Positions 9,135 to 17,170 are shown, counted from the first letter of the stretch. The stretch: DNA of 64,000 bases from Paenibacillus sp. MAEPY2 (GCF_000499205.1 NZ_AWUK01000010.1:186001-250000), one strand, 5' to 3'. The notes: generated by a model from the letters alone, not told the origin. Numbers and translations are program-made.

Positions 9135-9902
9135 ATGCCTGAATTGAACCAAGGGAACCTGTCTACCCCGATAGAGGCTATTTTGTTCGATAAGGATGGA
9201 ACTTTGCTTGATTTTACGGCCATGTGGGGTTTCTGGACCCATTGTGTGATGGATAATTTTCGGGAGGAGCTGACCGTCCGTGGCCTTCAGTTCAATGCCG
9301 CAGACATCCCTCATATCTGGGGAACATTCCATGATGAGCAGGGACGAATGAACGGCTATGATGTGCGGGGACCCCTCGCCATGGGGACGATGGAGGAAGT
9401 CTACGCCGTATTAACTTGGCATGGCTATCGTGCAGGATTAAGCTGGGCGGAAGCGAAAATTATCGTGAGGGAATGTTTGCTGCAGGCTGAGTACGCGATG
9501 AATAAGGAACGCCCAGCCCAGCCTCTTCCCGGCGTCCTTGCCTTTCTTGAGCAGTGTCGCAACAAGGGACTGAAAATGGGTGTCGTCACAGCGGATGAGA
9601 CGGAAAATGCTCTAAGCCATCTAAAGTGGATGGGTATTGAATCCTTTTTCTCCGTAGTTGTAGGAACAGATCAGGTTGGAAGGGGAAAGCCGTTTCCTGA
9701 CATGTTGTTGCTGGCGTGTGAGCGTCTGGGTGTACCTGCTGCAAGAGTTGTCGTGATCGGCGATACGGATGGTGATATGGAGATGGCTCGCGCTGCGGGG
9801 GCTGCCTGGAAGATTGCTGTCGGTGACCCTGCTCATATCAAGCTTGCGGACCTAACGGTGCGTTCGTTTCATGAATTGTTGGAAGTCGAGGTAACCCGAT
9901 GA
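9135..9902 (+). CDS. HAD-superfamily phosphatase
   Basis: A 255-residue hydrolase with all four HAD motifs. Motif I is DKDGT with nucleophile Asp19 and acid/base Asp21. Motif II is VVTADETEN, motif III is the Lys in RGKPFPDM, and motif IV is VIGDTDGDMEMA. The helical cap between motifs I and II suggests a small-molecule phosphate ester as substrate. AAGGAG lies before the ATG. The stop overlaps the next gene's ATG by four bases, so it is part of the transport operon and may dephosphorylate the imported compound. The exact substrate is unknown. Confidence 0.88.
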   Translation: MPELNQGNLSTPIEAILFDKDGTLLDFTAMWGFWTHCVMDNFREELTVRGLQFNAADIPHIWGTFHDEQGRMNGYDVRGPLAMGTMEEVYAVLTWHGYRAGLSWAEAKIIVRECLLQAEYAMNKERPAQPLPGVLAFLEQCRNKGLKMGVVTADETENALSHLKWMGIESFFSVVVGTDQVGRGKPFPDMLLLACERLGVPAARVVVIGDTDGDMEMARAAGAAWKIAVGDPAHIKLADLTVRSFHELLEVEVTR

Positions 9903-10234
9903 CGAATCATTCGTATGCCGGATGGATATTGCTTGCCCTGGCGATTGGATTAGAGCTGAGCGGTACGATTCTGATGAGGGTGTCGGATGGTTTTACCCGA
10001 TTGTGGCCTTCCCTTTTTATGTTTCTTTGTTATGGAGCGAGCTTTACCCTGTTGAATTTTGCTGTGAAGTATATGCCGCTGGGTGTTGCTTATGCCATCT
10101 GGTCGGGCGTAGGCATTACATTAATTGGTATCGTGGGACATTACTTTTTGGGAGAACGTCTGAAGGCGATGTCGATCGTCTGGATGGGCTTCATTCTGAT
10201 TGGCATTATTGGACTGAAATGGAGTGATTCCTGA
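9899..10234 (+). CDS. Small multidrug resistance (SMR) family transporter
   Basis: A 111-residue protein with four membrane spans, the family size. The membrane-embedded Glu of helix 1 is present as Glu19 in IGLELSGTILMR, and the helix-3 signature GVAYAIWSGVGI is clear. SMR proteins are proton-coupled exporters of cations, quaternary amines or guanidinium, and some act in lipid export. It overlaps the HAD gene by four bases and the phosphoesterase gene by one base. This places it firmly in a catabolic operon, which argues for a metabolite substrate rather than a drug. Confidence 0.88.
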   Translation: MTNHSYAGWILLALAIGLELSGTILMRVSDGFTRLWPSLFMFLCYGASFTLLNFAVKYMPLGVAYAIWSGVGITLIGIVGHYFLGERLKAMSIVWMGFILIGIIGLKWSDS

Positions 10235-11241
10235 TGCAAAATGAAAATAAATTTGAACAGCCGATAGTCAGCTTCCAGGTGATTACAGACACACATGTAC
10301 GGGATCAGGCGGACCATATCCATAACCGTCATCTGGAGAAAGCGCTGGAAGACATGGCAACATATAGCCGTGGCAGCAGCGGAATCATGCATGTAGGCGA
10401 TGTTACCGATCGTGGCCTTTCGCAAGAATATCAGGAGTTACAGCGTATATTGGAGGCTCAAGGCAATTCACTGCCTCAAATACGTTATACCGTAGGCAAT
10501 CATGATATTGGAGCGATTCTATGGGGAGACCCGCCGTTGAACTTGACCACAATGACCCAGCATGAGGTGGGTGAGGTGCTAGGGTATTCAGATGAAGTAG
10601 GCCAAAGAGAAGCTCAAGATATCGAGAAGCAGGAATCAGTTTCAATTGAGGAGTTATGGCAGAAGCGGTTAAACGATTTTACAGCAATCACAGGTATGAG
10701 CGGATCGTACCACGATCACTGGATCAACGGTTATCATTATATCTTCCTGGGTACGGAGCAGCCTCATCCGAAAGATTGCGACATGTCTGCCGAACAACTG
10801 GATTGGTTGGAAACGAAACTGTCGGAACAAGCTTCTTCTGAGCAGCCCATTTTCGTCTTTCTCCATCAACCACTGATGGATACAGTGGCGGGTTCCATGA
10901 AGGAACAGGGCTGGTATGGCGTGAATCAGGACACCACATTAAAGGCTGTTCTGAGTCGTTATCCGCAGGCAATCCTCTTCTCCGGGCACACCCATTGGCA
11001 ATTGGAGGCTCAGCGCACCATATACGAAGGTGGCGGGCAGATGCCAACGATGTTTAACGCCTCTTCCGTGGCTTATCTCTGGACAGACGAGGATGAGCAT
11101 CTGGAGGGCAGTGAGAGTTTACATGTAGATGTGTACCGTGACCGCGTTGTCGTTAAGGGTCGTAATCATGTGACGGGCAGCTGGATTGAAGGGGCAGAAT
11201 ATACGGTTCATTATCCGGTAAAAGTAAACGGCGCTGATTGA
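10234..11241 (+). CDS. Calcineurin-like metallophosphoesterase
   Basis: A 335-residue cytoplasmic enzyme with the two-metal phosphoesterase motifs in order: DTH (residues 19-21), GDVTDRG (about 55-61), GNHD (about 88-91), a central FLHQP and SGHTHWQ (about 250). There is no signal peptide, so it acts after uptake. It is translationally coupled to the SMR gene (TGATG) and is the last gene of the operon. With the HAD enzyme it could cleave a phosphodiester and then a monoester. This is consistent with, but not proof of, glycerophosphodiester-type substrates. Confidence 0.88.
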   Translation: MQNENKFEQPIVSFQVITDTHVRDQADHIHNRHLEKALEDMATYSRGSSGIMHVGDVTDRGLSQEYQELQRILEAQGNSLPQIRYTVGNHDIGAILWGDPPLNLTTMTQHEVGEVLGYSDEVGQREAQDIEKQESVSIEELWQKRLNDFTAITGMSGSYHDHWINGYHYIFLGTEQPHPKDCDMSAEQLDWLETKLSEQASSEQPIFVFLHQPLMDTVAGSMKEQGWYGVNQDTTLKAVLSRYPQAILFSGHTHWQLEAQRTIYEGGGQMPTMFNASSVAYLWTDEDEHLEGSESLHVDVYRDRVVVKGRNHVTGSWIEGAEYTVHYPVKVNGAD

Positions 11242-11331
11242 TCCTGACATCGGGAAAAGTATTGATGGGATACAGGGAGCAATGTCATCTTTTCTTTTCA
11301 GCGTTGGATATTTTATACACGGCAGAATAGT

Positions 11332-11364
11332 AGACTTCGCTCGTTAATTGAAGCGGAGTCTTTA
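11332..11364 (+). terminator. Terminator of the ABC/phosphoesterase operon
   Basis: AGACTTCGCT pairs with AGCGGAGTCT (one wobble) around a short loop and is followed by TTTATT. Confidence 0.75.
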
Positions 11365-11377
11365 TTATGGCTGTAAA

Positions 11378-11393
11378 AGTTCCACGTGAAACG
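11378..11393. other. parS-like partition site
   Basis: AGTTCCACGTGAAACG carries the inner 14 bases GTTCCACGTGAAAC of the ParB-binding parS consensus (TGTTNCACGTGAAACA); only the two outermost bases differ. It is intergenic, as many functional sites are. Site identity is from sequence similarity; binding by Spo0J/ParB is inference. Confidence 0.6.
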
Positions 11394-11421
11394 TAGCTGT
11401 GGCGGGTGAATTTGGACAAAC

Positions 11422-11451
11422 TTGTAAATGGGTCTTGCTGGGATTTATACT
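11422..11451 (+). promoter_or_regulatory. Promoter candidate for the carboxylesterase gene
   Basis: TTGTAA (11422-11427) and TATACT (11446-11451) are 18 bases apart. The remaining leader up to 11596 shows no clear structure. Confidence 0.45.
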
Positions 11452-11596
11452 CAAATAAGTGGAAACGCGCCTACCATTACGTAACAAAAAGGCGTTGAAG
11501 CAGTACAAGTTATTTTTCGTGAAAGTTACATTCGGATCTGAGCAACACCAGTCGTAAGCTGGAACTATCGATCAGTAGAGAGGATGTATAGAACGC

Positions 11597-13057
11597 ATGA
11601 GAGAACTTCAAGTGAACACCCGATACGGTACGGTTCAAGGAGAGATTCTGCATGGAGCGAGCGTATGGAAAGGTATCCCTTATGCCAAGCCCCCCGTGGG
11701 TGAATTGCGCTTCCAGGCTCCCGTTCCACCTGAGACTTGGGATGGAGTCAGAGAGGCGAAGCAATTCGGTCCTGAAAATATACAGCCAAGAAATCCTCAA
11801 ACTGAGGGCATATCGGGACAGCCTCCGGTGGAATCGGAAGATAGCCTTTACCTGAATATCTGGGCACCTGAACAAGAAAGCAAGGACCCACTTCCAGTTA
11901 TGGTATGGATTCATGGCGGATCATTCGTATCAGGTGCTGGCAGCCAGCCGATGTACGATGGAACTCAACTCGTCCTCCGGGGAGACGTTATCGTCGTAAC
12001 GATCAATTACCGCCTGGGGCCACTTGGTTTCTTGCATATGGCTCCGCTTGGAGAGGGTTTTGCATCCAATGTAGGTTTACTGGATCAGATTGCTGCACTG
12101 CAATGGGTGCAGGACAACATCGAGGCTTTTGGCGGTGACTTGCGTAATGTCACTGTATTTGGAGAATCCGCGGGCAGTATGAGTATTGCTGCTTTGATGG
12201 CGATGCCGGCTGCCAAGGGATTGTTCCATCGGGCCATTATGCAAAGTGGAGCTTCACAAGTTGTGCCAGCAGAACAGGCCTCGGCCATTCGCGATGGCAT
12301 GCTGAAGGTTCTGGGTGTATCGGCAGACGAGCTGCAAAAACTCAAAACCATTCCCGTGGAGCAAATCATTGCTGCTGGCGAGGCGGTGAAACAACAAAGC
12401 GGTGCTGGCATGGCCCTGTTGTTCCAGCCGGTACTGGATGGAGTTACACTTCCGAAGGCACCACTTCAGGCGGTAGAAGAGGGCTCAGCACAGGATATCC
12501 CTGTACTTATCGGAACCACTTTACATGAAGGATCGTTGTTCATTCAGCCTCATGTGCCTTACTCTGAAGAGATCAACATGGTGAAGGCTGTTGATTTTAT
12601 GACACCTGATCTGGAGAACCGTGCTGCGATTGCGGACAGTTACCCCAAGACTGCAGATGGTCAAGCCCAAGTGATGACCGATCTTTTCTTCTGGCGCTCG
12701 GCAGTGCAATATGCGGCTGCGCAGCAGAAACATGCACCTGTATGGATGTATCGGTTCGATTGGGTCATGCCGGAGCATCCACTGCTGCAAAAATCAATTC
12801 ATAGCATTGATATTTTCTTTGCTTTTAATACATTGCCTGTGCTGAAATTTATGAATGCGGAACCGGATGTCGCAGCAGCAGAACTGGCGGGTAAGGTCCA
12901 GGATGCCTGGATTTCATTTGCCAAGCAGGGCAAGCCCGAGACGGCGGGAGTGAATTGGCCTGCCTACGAAGACGGTCGTGCTACGCTTATTTTCAATCAT
13001 GAAGTGCAGTTGGTTCACGACCCGGAAGCTTCCAAACGGGAGCTGCTAGGGCTATAG
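11597..13057 (+). CDS. pnbA: Type-B carboxylesterase / para-nitrobenzyl esterase
   Basis: A 486-residue alpha/beta hydrolase, close to the Bacillus PnbA length. The nucleophile elbow GESAG is near residue 190, the oxyanion loop IHGGSFVSGAGS near 108, the acidic triad residue is probably the Glu of GTTLHEGS, and the His is in KSIHSIDI. The family start motif YGTVQGE and KGIPYAKPPVGELRF are present. There is no signal peptide, so it is cytoplasmic. The gene is alone between a candidate promoter and a strong terminator. Substrates are short acyl esters by family; the natural one is unknown. Confidence 0.9.
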   Translation: MRELQVNTRYGTVQGEILHGASVWKGIPYAKPPVGELRFQAPVPPETWDGVREAKQFGPENIQPRNPQTEGISGQPPVESEDSLYLNIWAPEQESKDPLPVMVWIHGGSFVSGAGSQPMYDGTQLVLRGDVIVVTINYRLGPLGFLHMAPLGEGFASNVGLLDQIAALQWVQDNIEAFGGDLRNVTVFGESAGSMSIAALMAMPAAKGLFHRAIMQSGASQVVPAEQASAIRDGMLKVLGVSADELQKLKTIPVEQIIAAGEAVKQQSGAGMALLFQPVLDGVTLPKAPLQAVEEGSAQDIPVLIGTTLHEGSLFIQPHVPYSEEINMVKAVDFMTPDLENRAAIADSYPKTADGQAQVMTDLFFWRSAVQYAAAQQKHAPVWMYRFDWVMPEHPLLQKSIHSIDIFFAFNTLPVLKFMNAEPDVAAAELAGKVQDAWISFAKQGKPETAGVNWPAYEDGRATLIFNHEVQLVHDPEASKRELLGL

Positions 13058-13091
13058 TTTAATCCCATCGGAACTTCATTATTCAATAATT

Positions 13092-13136
13092 AAAAGGTGT
13101 GGCTCGTCATTGGAGGACGAAGCTACACCTTTTTTT
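13092..13136. terminator. Bidirectional terminator
   Basis: AAAAGGTGTGGCT...AGCTACACCTTTTTT forms a long stem with A and T tracts on both sides, serving the esterase gene and the convergent VanZ-RDD gene. Confidence 0.9.
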
Positions 13137-13230
13137 ATGATGGATCGAACCTGTCGACTTTAACGGCGATCTGCTATGGTACTATTTTTCGCCCTTACCT
13201 GCTGTGTTGTAAGTTGTGTGAGTCCAAAAT

Positions 13231-14385
13231 CTATTTTCGAGATGCTCTTGTATTGGATACATCATCACAATAGAAGGCTCGCTTTCCGCGAGAGAACAGC
13301 ACCAGCATGACATGAACGAACAATACCAAGAGAATAAGTCCATGTAGACCAAAGATCCCGACAGAGATCCATACCTTATAAGGTTCCAGCATCGCGTTTT
13401 CGTTCAGAAAGGCATAATCCGTTATGAGTTGAGCAAAAGTGACAAAAAGCCAAGGGACGTAAAGGGCCAGCAACCTTTTGAACAGGGATGTGCTGGAAGG
13501 TTCGCCAGTCTTCCGGTTAACATATCTGAATCGCATCAGAGCTGACCCCGGAGTTTTGCCATTTCGCAATGATGGAATAAAGAAAAATACAAACAGCATG
13601 GCAATCATCGTATTTAGCGTGCTGATGATGGCATTTGTATTACTCCAGTTAAAAATGGACATCAGATTGGACAGGAACACGACAACTACACCGTCAATAA
13701 TAAGCGCAATCAATTGAGGTACGGGATAGACCTTGTTTTGTTCCAGGATCTGCTCGCTCTTCGCCTGAATGCTTGCACGAGATGGGAATAAGGCAAGTAT
13801 GATGGGTGCCGCGAAAAATCCGAGTACCGTTCCTGAAGTATTCAGCAGCAGGTCATCCACGTCAAACAGCCGATACGGGCAATCGTAATAACCGTAGAAG
13901 CCGGTGATCTGGGTAACCTCAAAGAACAGGGACAAGCCGAATCCGCTTAACAAAGCCTGTTTCCAGTAGGATCTCTTTTGCCAAAAATACCGGATGTACA
14001 CGCCAAGTGGCATGAGAAGCATGACGTTGAACAGAACTTGCAGAAAAGCTCTGCCCTGAATCATTCCAATATAGCTAGCAGGCTGAGACCACACGATCGG
14101 TGTTTCTTTCATAATATCTTTCACAAAGGTGAATGGAACAAGGTTGTAATATACGGTATCCGCTGCCTGCTGCGCACATGTGTTACGAGTGGTCGGGAAA
14201 GGAAGAATAACCAGACAGTATGCAGCCAGCAGATAGAAAATAAATGAAAAGCTGACGGCAAATCGCGACCAGCTAAAAAATCCATCTTTCCGATATCCGT
14301 AGATTAACCAAGGTGCCAGCAGAAACATGGCGATGATGACAAAAATCAGGAAAGCTGTTTGGACAGGAAAAACATAGGGTGACAT
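13231..14385 (-). CDS. VanZ-domain / RDD-domain fusion membrane protein
   Basis: A 384-residue multi-pass membrane protein. Residues about 50-195 match the VanZ pattern: short loops, NLVPFTFVKDI, LFNVMLLMPLGVYIRYF, FEVTQITGFYG and FDVDDLLLNTSGTVLGFF. Residues about 220-350 form an RDD-type module with IALIIDGVVV and later GKTPGSALMRFRYVN. VanZ proteins are linked to glycopeptide tolerance, and RDD proteins to transport or membrane stress. The fusion recurs in Bacillales, and its role is not established. It is convergent with the esterase gene and monocistronic. Confidence 0.85.
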   Translation of the reverse strand: MSPYVFPVQTAFLIFVIIAMFLLAPWLIYGYRKDGFFSWSRFAVSFSFIFYLLAAYCLVILPFPTTRNTCAQQAADTVYYNLVPFTFVKDIMKETPIVWSQPASYIGMIQGRAFLQVLFNVMLLMPLGVYIRYFWQKRSYWKQALLSGFGLSLFFEVTQITGFYGYYDCPYRLFDVDDLLLNTSGTVLGFFAAPIILALFPSRASIQAKSEQILEQNKVYPVPQLIALIIDGVVVVFLSNLMSIFNWSNTNAIISTLNTMIAMLFVFFFIPSLRNGKTPGSALMRFRYVNRKTGEPSSTSLFKRLLALYVPWLFVTFAQLITDYAFLNENAMLEPYKVWISVGIFGLHGLILLVLFVHVMLVLFSRGKRAFYCDDVSNTRASRK

Positions 14386-14646
14386 GAGCAGAAACTCCTT
14401 TTATCGGAAATGTATATGTGTATGTGTACAATTCGTGTGAGATATGACTTTGAATCGTATTATTTTCGTGGTGATACTCCAGAATGTTTCTTCTTAGACT
14501 TCAGTATAAGGAGCCTTCCTTAAATCAGGGGGCGTCGTAATCTTAAATTTAGTTTAAATTCATTAACCTCTTCCTATGTGGAAGAATGGACTGTATTCCC
14601 GTATACTTGCGAGAAAGCCACAAAATGAATGGAGAGTTTAATACAT

Positions 14647-14988
14647 ATGTCTAATTTGCCTAACTGCCCCAAATGTAATTCCGAATATACTTACGAGGAC
14701 GGTAATTTGTTGGTGTGTCCAGAGTGTGCGCACGAATGGGCGCCAGTGTCTGAACAAGAGCATGCGGAAGAAACGAAAGTAGTACGCGATTCGAACGGTA
14801 ATGTCCTGAATGATGGCGATAGCGTTACAGTCATTAAGGATCTAAAGGTGAAAGGCAGCTCGCTGGTAGTTAAGCAGGGCACCAAAGTCAAAAACATCCG
14901 TTTGATTGACGGTGACCATGACATCGACTGCAAAATCGACAGCCTGGGTGCGATGAAGCTGAAGTCCGAGTTTGTGAAAAAAATCTAG
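14647..14988 (+). CDS. yjdM: YjdM/PhnA-family zinc-ribbon protein
   Basis: A 113-residue protein beginning [10 protein letters not shown] with two CxxC knuckles (Cys7/Cys10 and Cys24/Cys27) followed by the small beta domain [14 protein letters not shown]...VKNIRL that defines the family once called alkylphosphonate utilization protein PhnA. The ATG at 14647 fits the family start; an in-frame ATG at 14629 adds six poor residues. GGAGAG is 12 bases upstream. Despite the old name, a role in phosphonate use is not supported, and no phn genes lie nearby. Confidence 0.9.
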   Translation: MSNLPNCPKCNSEYTYEDGNLLVCPECAHEWAPVSEQEHAEETKVVRDSNGNVLNDGDSVTVIKDLKVKGSSLVVKQGTKVKNIRLIDGDHDIDCKIDSLGAMKLKSEFVKKI

Positions 14989-15043
14989 CAAACCTGGTTT
15001 AGGTAACGCTGGCTAGCCAGCTACGGCCTGATCTTAAGCCATG

Positions 15044-15089
15044 AAGAACGTTCATTTCTGCAATGTTGTGGAAGTGAAGGTTCTTTTTT
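15044..15089 (+). terminator. Terminator of the yjdM gene
   Basis: AAGAACGTTCATTTC pairs with GAAGTGAAGGTTCTT (two mismatches) and is followed by TTTTT. Confidence 0.75.
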
Positions 15090-15134
15090 GTTGTGTGGAG
15101 AAAGAAGCAAGATGAATAAAGTAGTACTATAATG

Positions 15135-15154
15135 TTATAATTAAGTGATTATAA
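15135..15154. promoter_or_regulatory. Toxin-antitoxin operator
   Basis: TTATAAT (15135-15141) and ATTATAA (15148-15154) form a perfect 7-6-7 inverted repeat 18 bases before the antitoxin start. Each arm also serves as a TATAAT-like box. This is the expected place for autoregulation by the antitoxin/toxin complex. Confidence 0.6.
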
Positions 15155-15172
15155 TGATATTGGAGGGAAGTT

Positions 15173-15448
15173 ATGCAGATCAAACCATCAACTACAATAC
15201 GCAAGGACTATAACGGGTTCTCTAAATATTGTCATGAGCTGGATGAGCCCGTGATACTTACCCGCAATGGAGAAGCTGATTTAGTCGTGATGAGCCATGA
15301 AGCGTTCCGGAGAATGGAAGCCAGAAACGCGTTGCAATCCAAACTACTCGTCGCAGAGAAACAGGTGGCTGAGGGTGAAGAGTTGCCCAGTCACGACCAA
15401 GTGATGACACGATTACGGAGAAAAATGGATGCTTCCAAAACAGAGTAG
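15173..15448 (+). CDS. Type II antitoxin, Phd/YefM family
   Basis: A 91-residue protein. The N-terminal 60 residues show the Phd/YefM fold pattern: IKPSTTIRKDYNGFSKYCHEL, then PVILTRNGEADLVVMSHEAFRRME. The rest is a charged toxin-binding tail. GGAGGG sits five bases before the ATG. It overlaps the toxin gene by 20 bases, the standard arrangement. It should neutralise the toxin and repress the operon through the inverted repeat upstream. Confidence 0.9.
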   Translation: MQIKPSTTIRKDYNGFSKYCHELDEPVILTRNGEADLVVMSHEAFRRMEARNALQSKLLVAEKQVAEGEELPSHDQVMTRLRRKMDASKTE

Positions 15449-15755
15449 CATCCGATATACTCCTGCTGCTGTTGATGATCTGGACGAAATTTTCTCTTAT
15501 ATATCTAAGGATAACGTGGAACAGGCAGAGAAAATGCTTAATAAACTGGACGGAAAAATAAGAAACATTGCCGATTTTCCTAATATAGGCTCTATTTTGT
15601 CAGAGGACGATTATCACCTGATCCAGAGAGGATACCGTTTTATCGTCGTTTCTCCCTATCTGGTTTTCTACCGCATTGTTGGAGAGGATATTATCATTTA
15701 TCGCATCTTGCATGGGCGGAGAGATTACCTCCGGGATTTATTTGAATTAAATTGA
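15429..15755 (+). CDS. Type II toxin, RelE/ParE superfamily
   Basis: A 108-residue toxin with the superfamily pattern: an N-terminal strand (IRYTPAAVDDLDEIFSYI), a helical hairpin, LIQRGYRFIVVSPYLVFYRI and the C-terminal IIIYRILHGRRDYLRDLF. The basic and aromatic residues of that last stretch (RILHGRRDY) are where RelE-like members cut mRNA and ParE-like members differ, so the target (ribosome or gyrase) is unresolved. It overlaps the antitoxin gene. A -35 box for the next transcript overlaps its stop codon. Confidence 0.9.
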   Translation: MLPKQSSIRYTPAAVDDLDEIFSYISKDNVEQAEKMLNKLDGKIRNIADFPNIGSILSEDDYHLIQRGYRFIVVSPYLVFYRIVGEDIIIYRILHGRRDYLRDLFELN

Positions 15756-15781
15756 CAGGAAATATTTAGAAGTACTATACT
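15752..15781 (+). promoter_or_regulatory. Promoter of the T-box/methyltransferase transcript
   Basis: A perfect TTGACA (15752-15757) and TATACT (15776-15781) are spaced by 18 bases. The -35 box contains the toxin stop codon, so the two units are packed head to tail without a gap. Confidence 0.75.
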
Positions 15782-15789
15782 GGATAAAA

Positions 15790-16140
15790 TTTAACAGTCA
15801 AACGCAATGATCAGGAGTAATAAGGCTCAAGGTTTGGTCCAGAGAACTGTCGCTATGGTGCAAGGCAGTCCAACCTTTCCCCAACTCACCTGTGAGCAGC
15901 AGGATCGAATCGTAGTTACGTAAGTAGCATTTTCAGCGCACGAAGGGCTGGATGTTGAAAATGATGCTATACGCTGACTTCGTGTAGATTCTGACGGTTA
16001 ACCTCCGTCATCAGGTCCTGAGATGCAATGGAAGGATAGGTTGGAGAATGTTGTTTCCAATCCTGTTCATGGATCAAGAAGAGTGGTACCGCGAAGGTCA
16101 GACCTGTCGCCTCTTAGTTGAGGTGGCAGGTTTTTTGTTT
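15790..16140 (+). ncRNA. T-box leader (tRNA-sensing riboswitch)
   Basis: The leader shows the parts of a T-box in order. AGTA of the specifier-loop turn is at 15816-15819. A long helix (AAGGTTTGG/CCAACCTT) is capped by an AGAGAACTG...TATGGTG distal element. A specifier region CAACTCACC (15882-15890) and internal helices (for example TGACGG/CCGTCA) follow. The conserved GTGGTACCGCG (16083-16093) precedes a terminator. The TGGT bulge (16084-16087) would pair with a tRNA ending ACCA. A discriminator A fits tRNA-Leu (specifier CTC, 15885-15887) better than tRNA-Ser (TCA one base on), whose discriminator is G. The leader precedes a methyltransferase, not a synthetase. Confidence 0.88.
16103..16136 (+). 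terminator. Regulated terminator of the T-box leader
   Basis: CCTGTCGCCTC pairs with GAGGTGGCAGG (two G-U pairs) around TTAGTT and is followed by TTTTTT. The 5' arm of this stem overlaps the CTCTT that would pair in the antiterminator. Confidence 0.88.
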
Positions 16141-16183
16141 TTTTATATGGCCTTTAATGTTGAGAAAAGGCAGGTGCAGAATC

Positions 16184-16996
16184 ATGGAAAGATCGCGTGT
16201 GATTGACTATTATTCCAGATTTGACGAGTGGGGAAGGTTGGACCGGGAACCGCTGGAGTTCATCATTAACATGCATTATATCCGAGAGTCACTCCCGGCA
16301 ACCGGACTTGTGCTGGACAATGGTGCAGGGCCCGGAAAATATGCGATGGAGCTTGCCAAACTCGGATACCGTGTCACGCTGTCAGACCTGACCCCTGGAT
16401 CTGTGGATATAGCTCAGCAGAAGGCGAAGGAATTGGATCTGACACAGCAGTTTGACGGATTTCACGTATTGGATGCGACCCATCTTAACGGTATTGCAGA
16501 TGAGACATATGATGCCTCTTTGATGCTGGGACCGTTATATCATTTGCAGGTGGAAGAAGAACGAGTGGCTGCGGTACGGGAGCTGCATCGGGTTACCAAG
16601 CGTGGAGGAATCGTCTTTGTAGCGATGCAGAGCCGAACGCGAATGGGTATTACTTCTTTGCAATTCCCCCAGCAATGGAAACCACATGACCACATGGAAG
16701 CCATCCGGTCTTTTGTGGAAAAGGGGACGTTCGATCATCCGGATCAGGGACGGTTTACGGGGGCGTACTATTTTAACATTCAGGATATTAACCCATTTAT
16801 GGAGCAGAACGGATTTGAGACGGTAGACCTGATTGGATCGTCCAGTCTGAGAGCTATGCTCACGGAAGAGCAGCAGCAATATTGGATAGAACGCGGGGAA
16901 TACGATGAGCTGATCCAGTACATGATTGAGGCGGCCAAAGACCCGTCGATATTGGGAATCTCGTCGCATCTGCTGTACATCGGGAGAAGAAAATAA
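16184..16996 (+). CDS. Class I SAM-dependent methyltransferase under T-box control
   Basis: A 270-residue enzyme. Motif I, which binds S-adenosylmethionine, is VLDNGAGPGKYA (43-54), with the acidic residue ending the next strand at Asp68. The DAS-LMLGPLYHL segment after it is the post-motif strand of YcgJ/UbiE-like enzymes. Earlier in-frame starts lie inside the leader terminator, so the ATG at 16184 is used; its ribosome site (AGGTG) is weak. Expression should rise when the sensed tRNA is uncharged. The substrate is unknown; T-box control suggests a link to amino acid or tRNA metabolism. Confidence 0.85.
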   Translation: MERSRVIDYYSRFDEWGRLDREPLEFIINMHYIRESLPATGLVLDNGAGPGKYAMELAKLGYRVTLSDLTPGSVDIAQQKAKELDLTQQFDGFHVLDATHLNGIADETYDASLMLGPLYHLQVEEERVAAVRELHRVTKRGGIVFVAMQSRTRMGITSLQFPQQWKPHDHMEAIRSFVEKGTFDHPDQGRFTGAYYFNIQDINPFMEQNGFETVDLIGSSSLRAMLTEEQQQYWIERGEYDELIQYMIEAAKDPSILGISSHLLYIGRRK

Positions 16997-17033
16997 TCAT
17001 GAAATCAATGGATTATGAGAAGAATATGTCGAG

Positions 17034-17071
17034 AAAGTGCCCTCTGGAAAACAGGGGGCACTTGTATTTTT
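17034..17071 (+). terminator. Terminator of the methyltransferase gene
   Basis: AAGTGCCCTCTG pairs with CAGGGGGCACTT around GAAAA and is followed by GTATTTTT. Confidence 0.85.
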
Positions 17072-17170
17072 CATCGAAATAGTTCAATATTAAGATAAAT
17101 AACAAAAGGTGATCTACTTACAATAGGTTAGACGAGGAACGGATCGCTTCATAACAGGGAGGAACAGGGA

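Noticed and set aside
14647..14988. Phosphonate-utilisation role for the PhnA-named gene
   Set aside because: The name is historical; no phosphonate hydrolase or lyase genes are nearby and the protein is just a zinc-ribbon family member.
15882..15890. A Ser (TCA) reading of the T-box specifier
   Set aside because: It fits one way of placing the loop, but the TGGT bulge calls for a discriminator A, which tRNA-Ser lacks; Leu (CTC) is preferred, though not proven.
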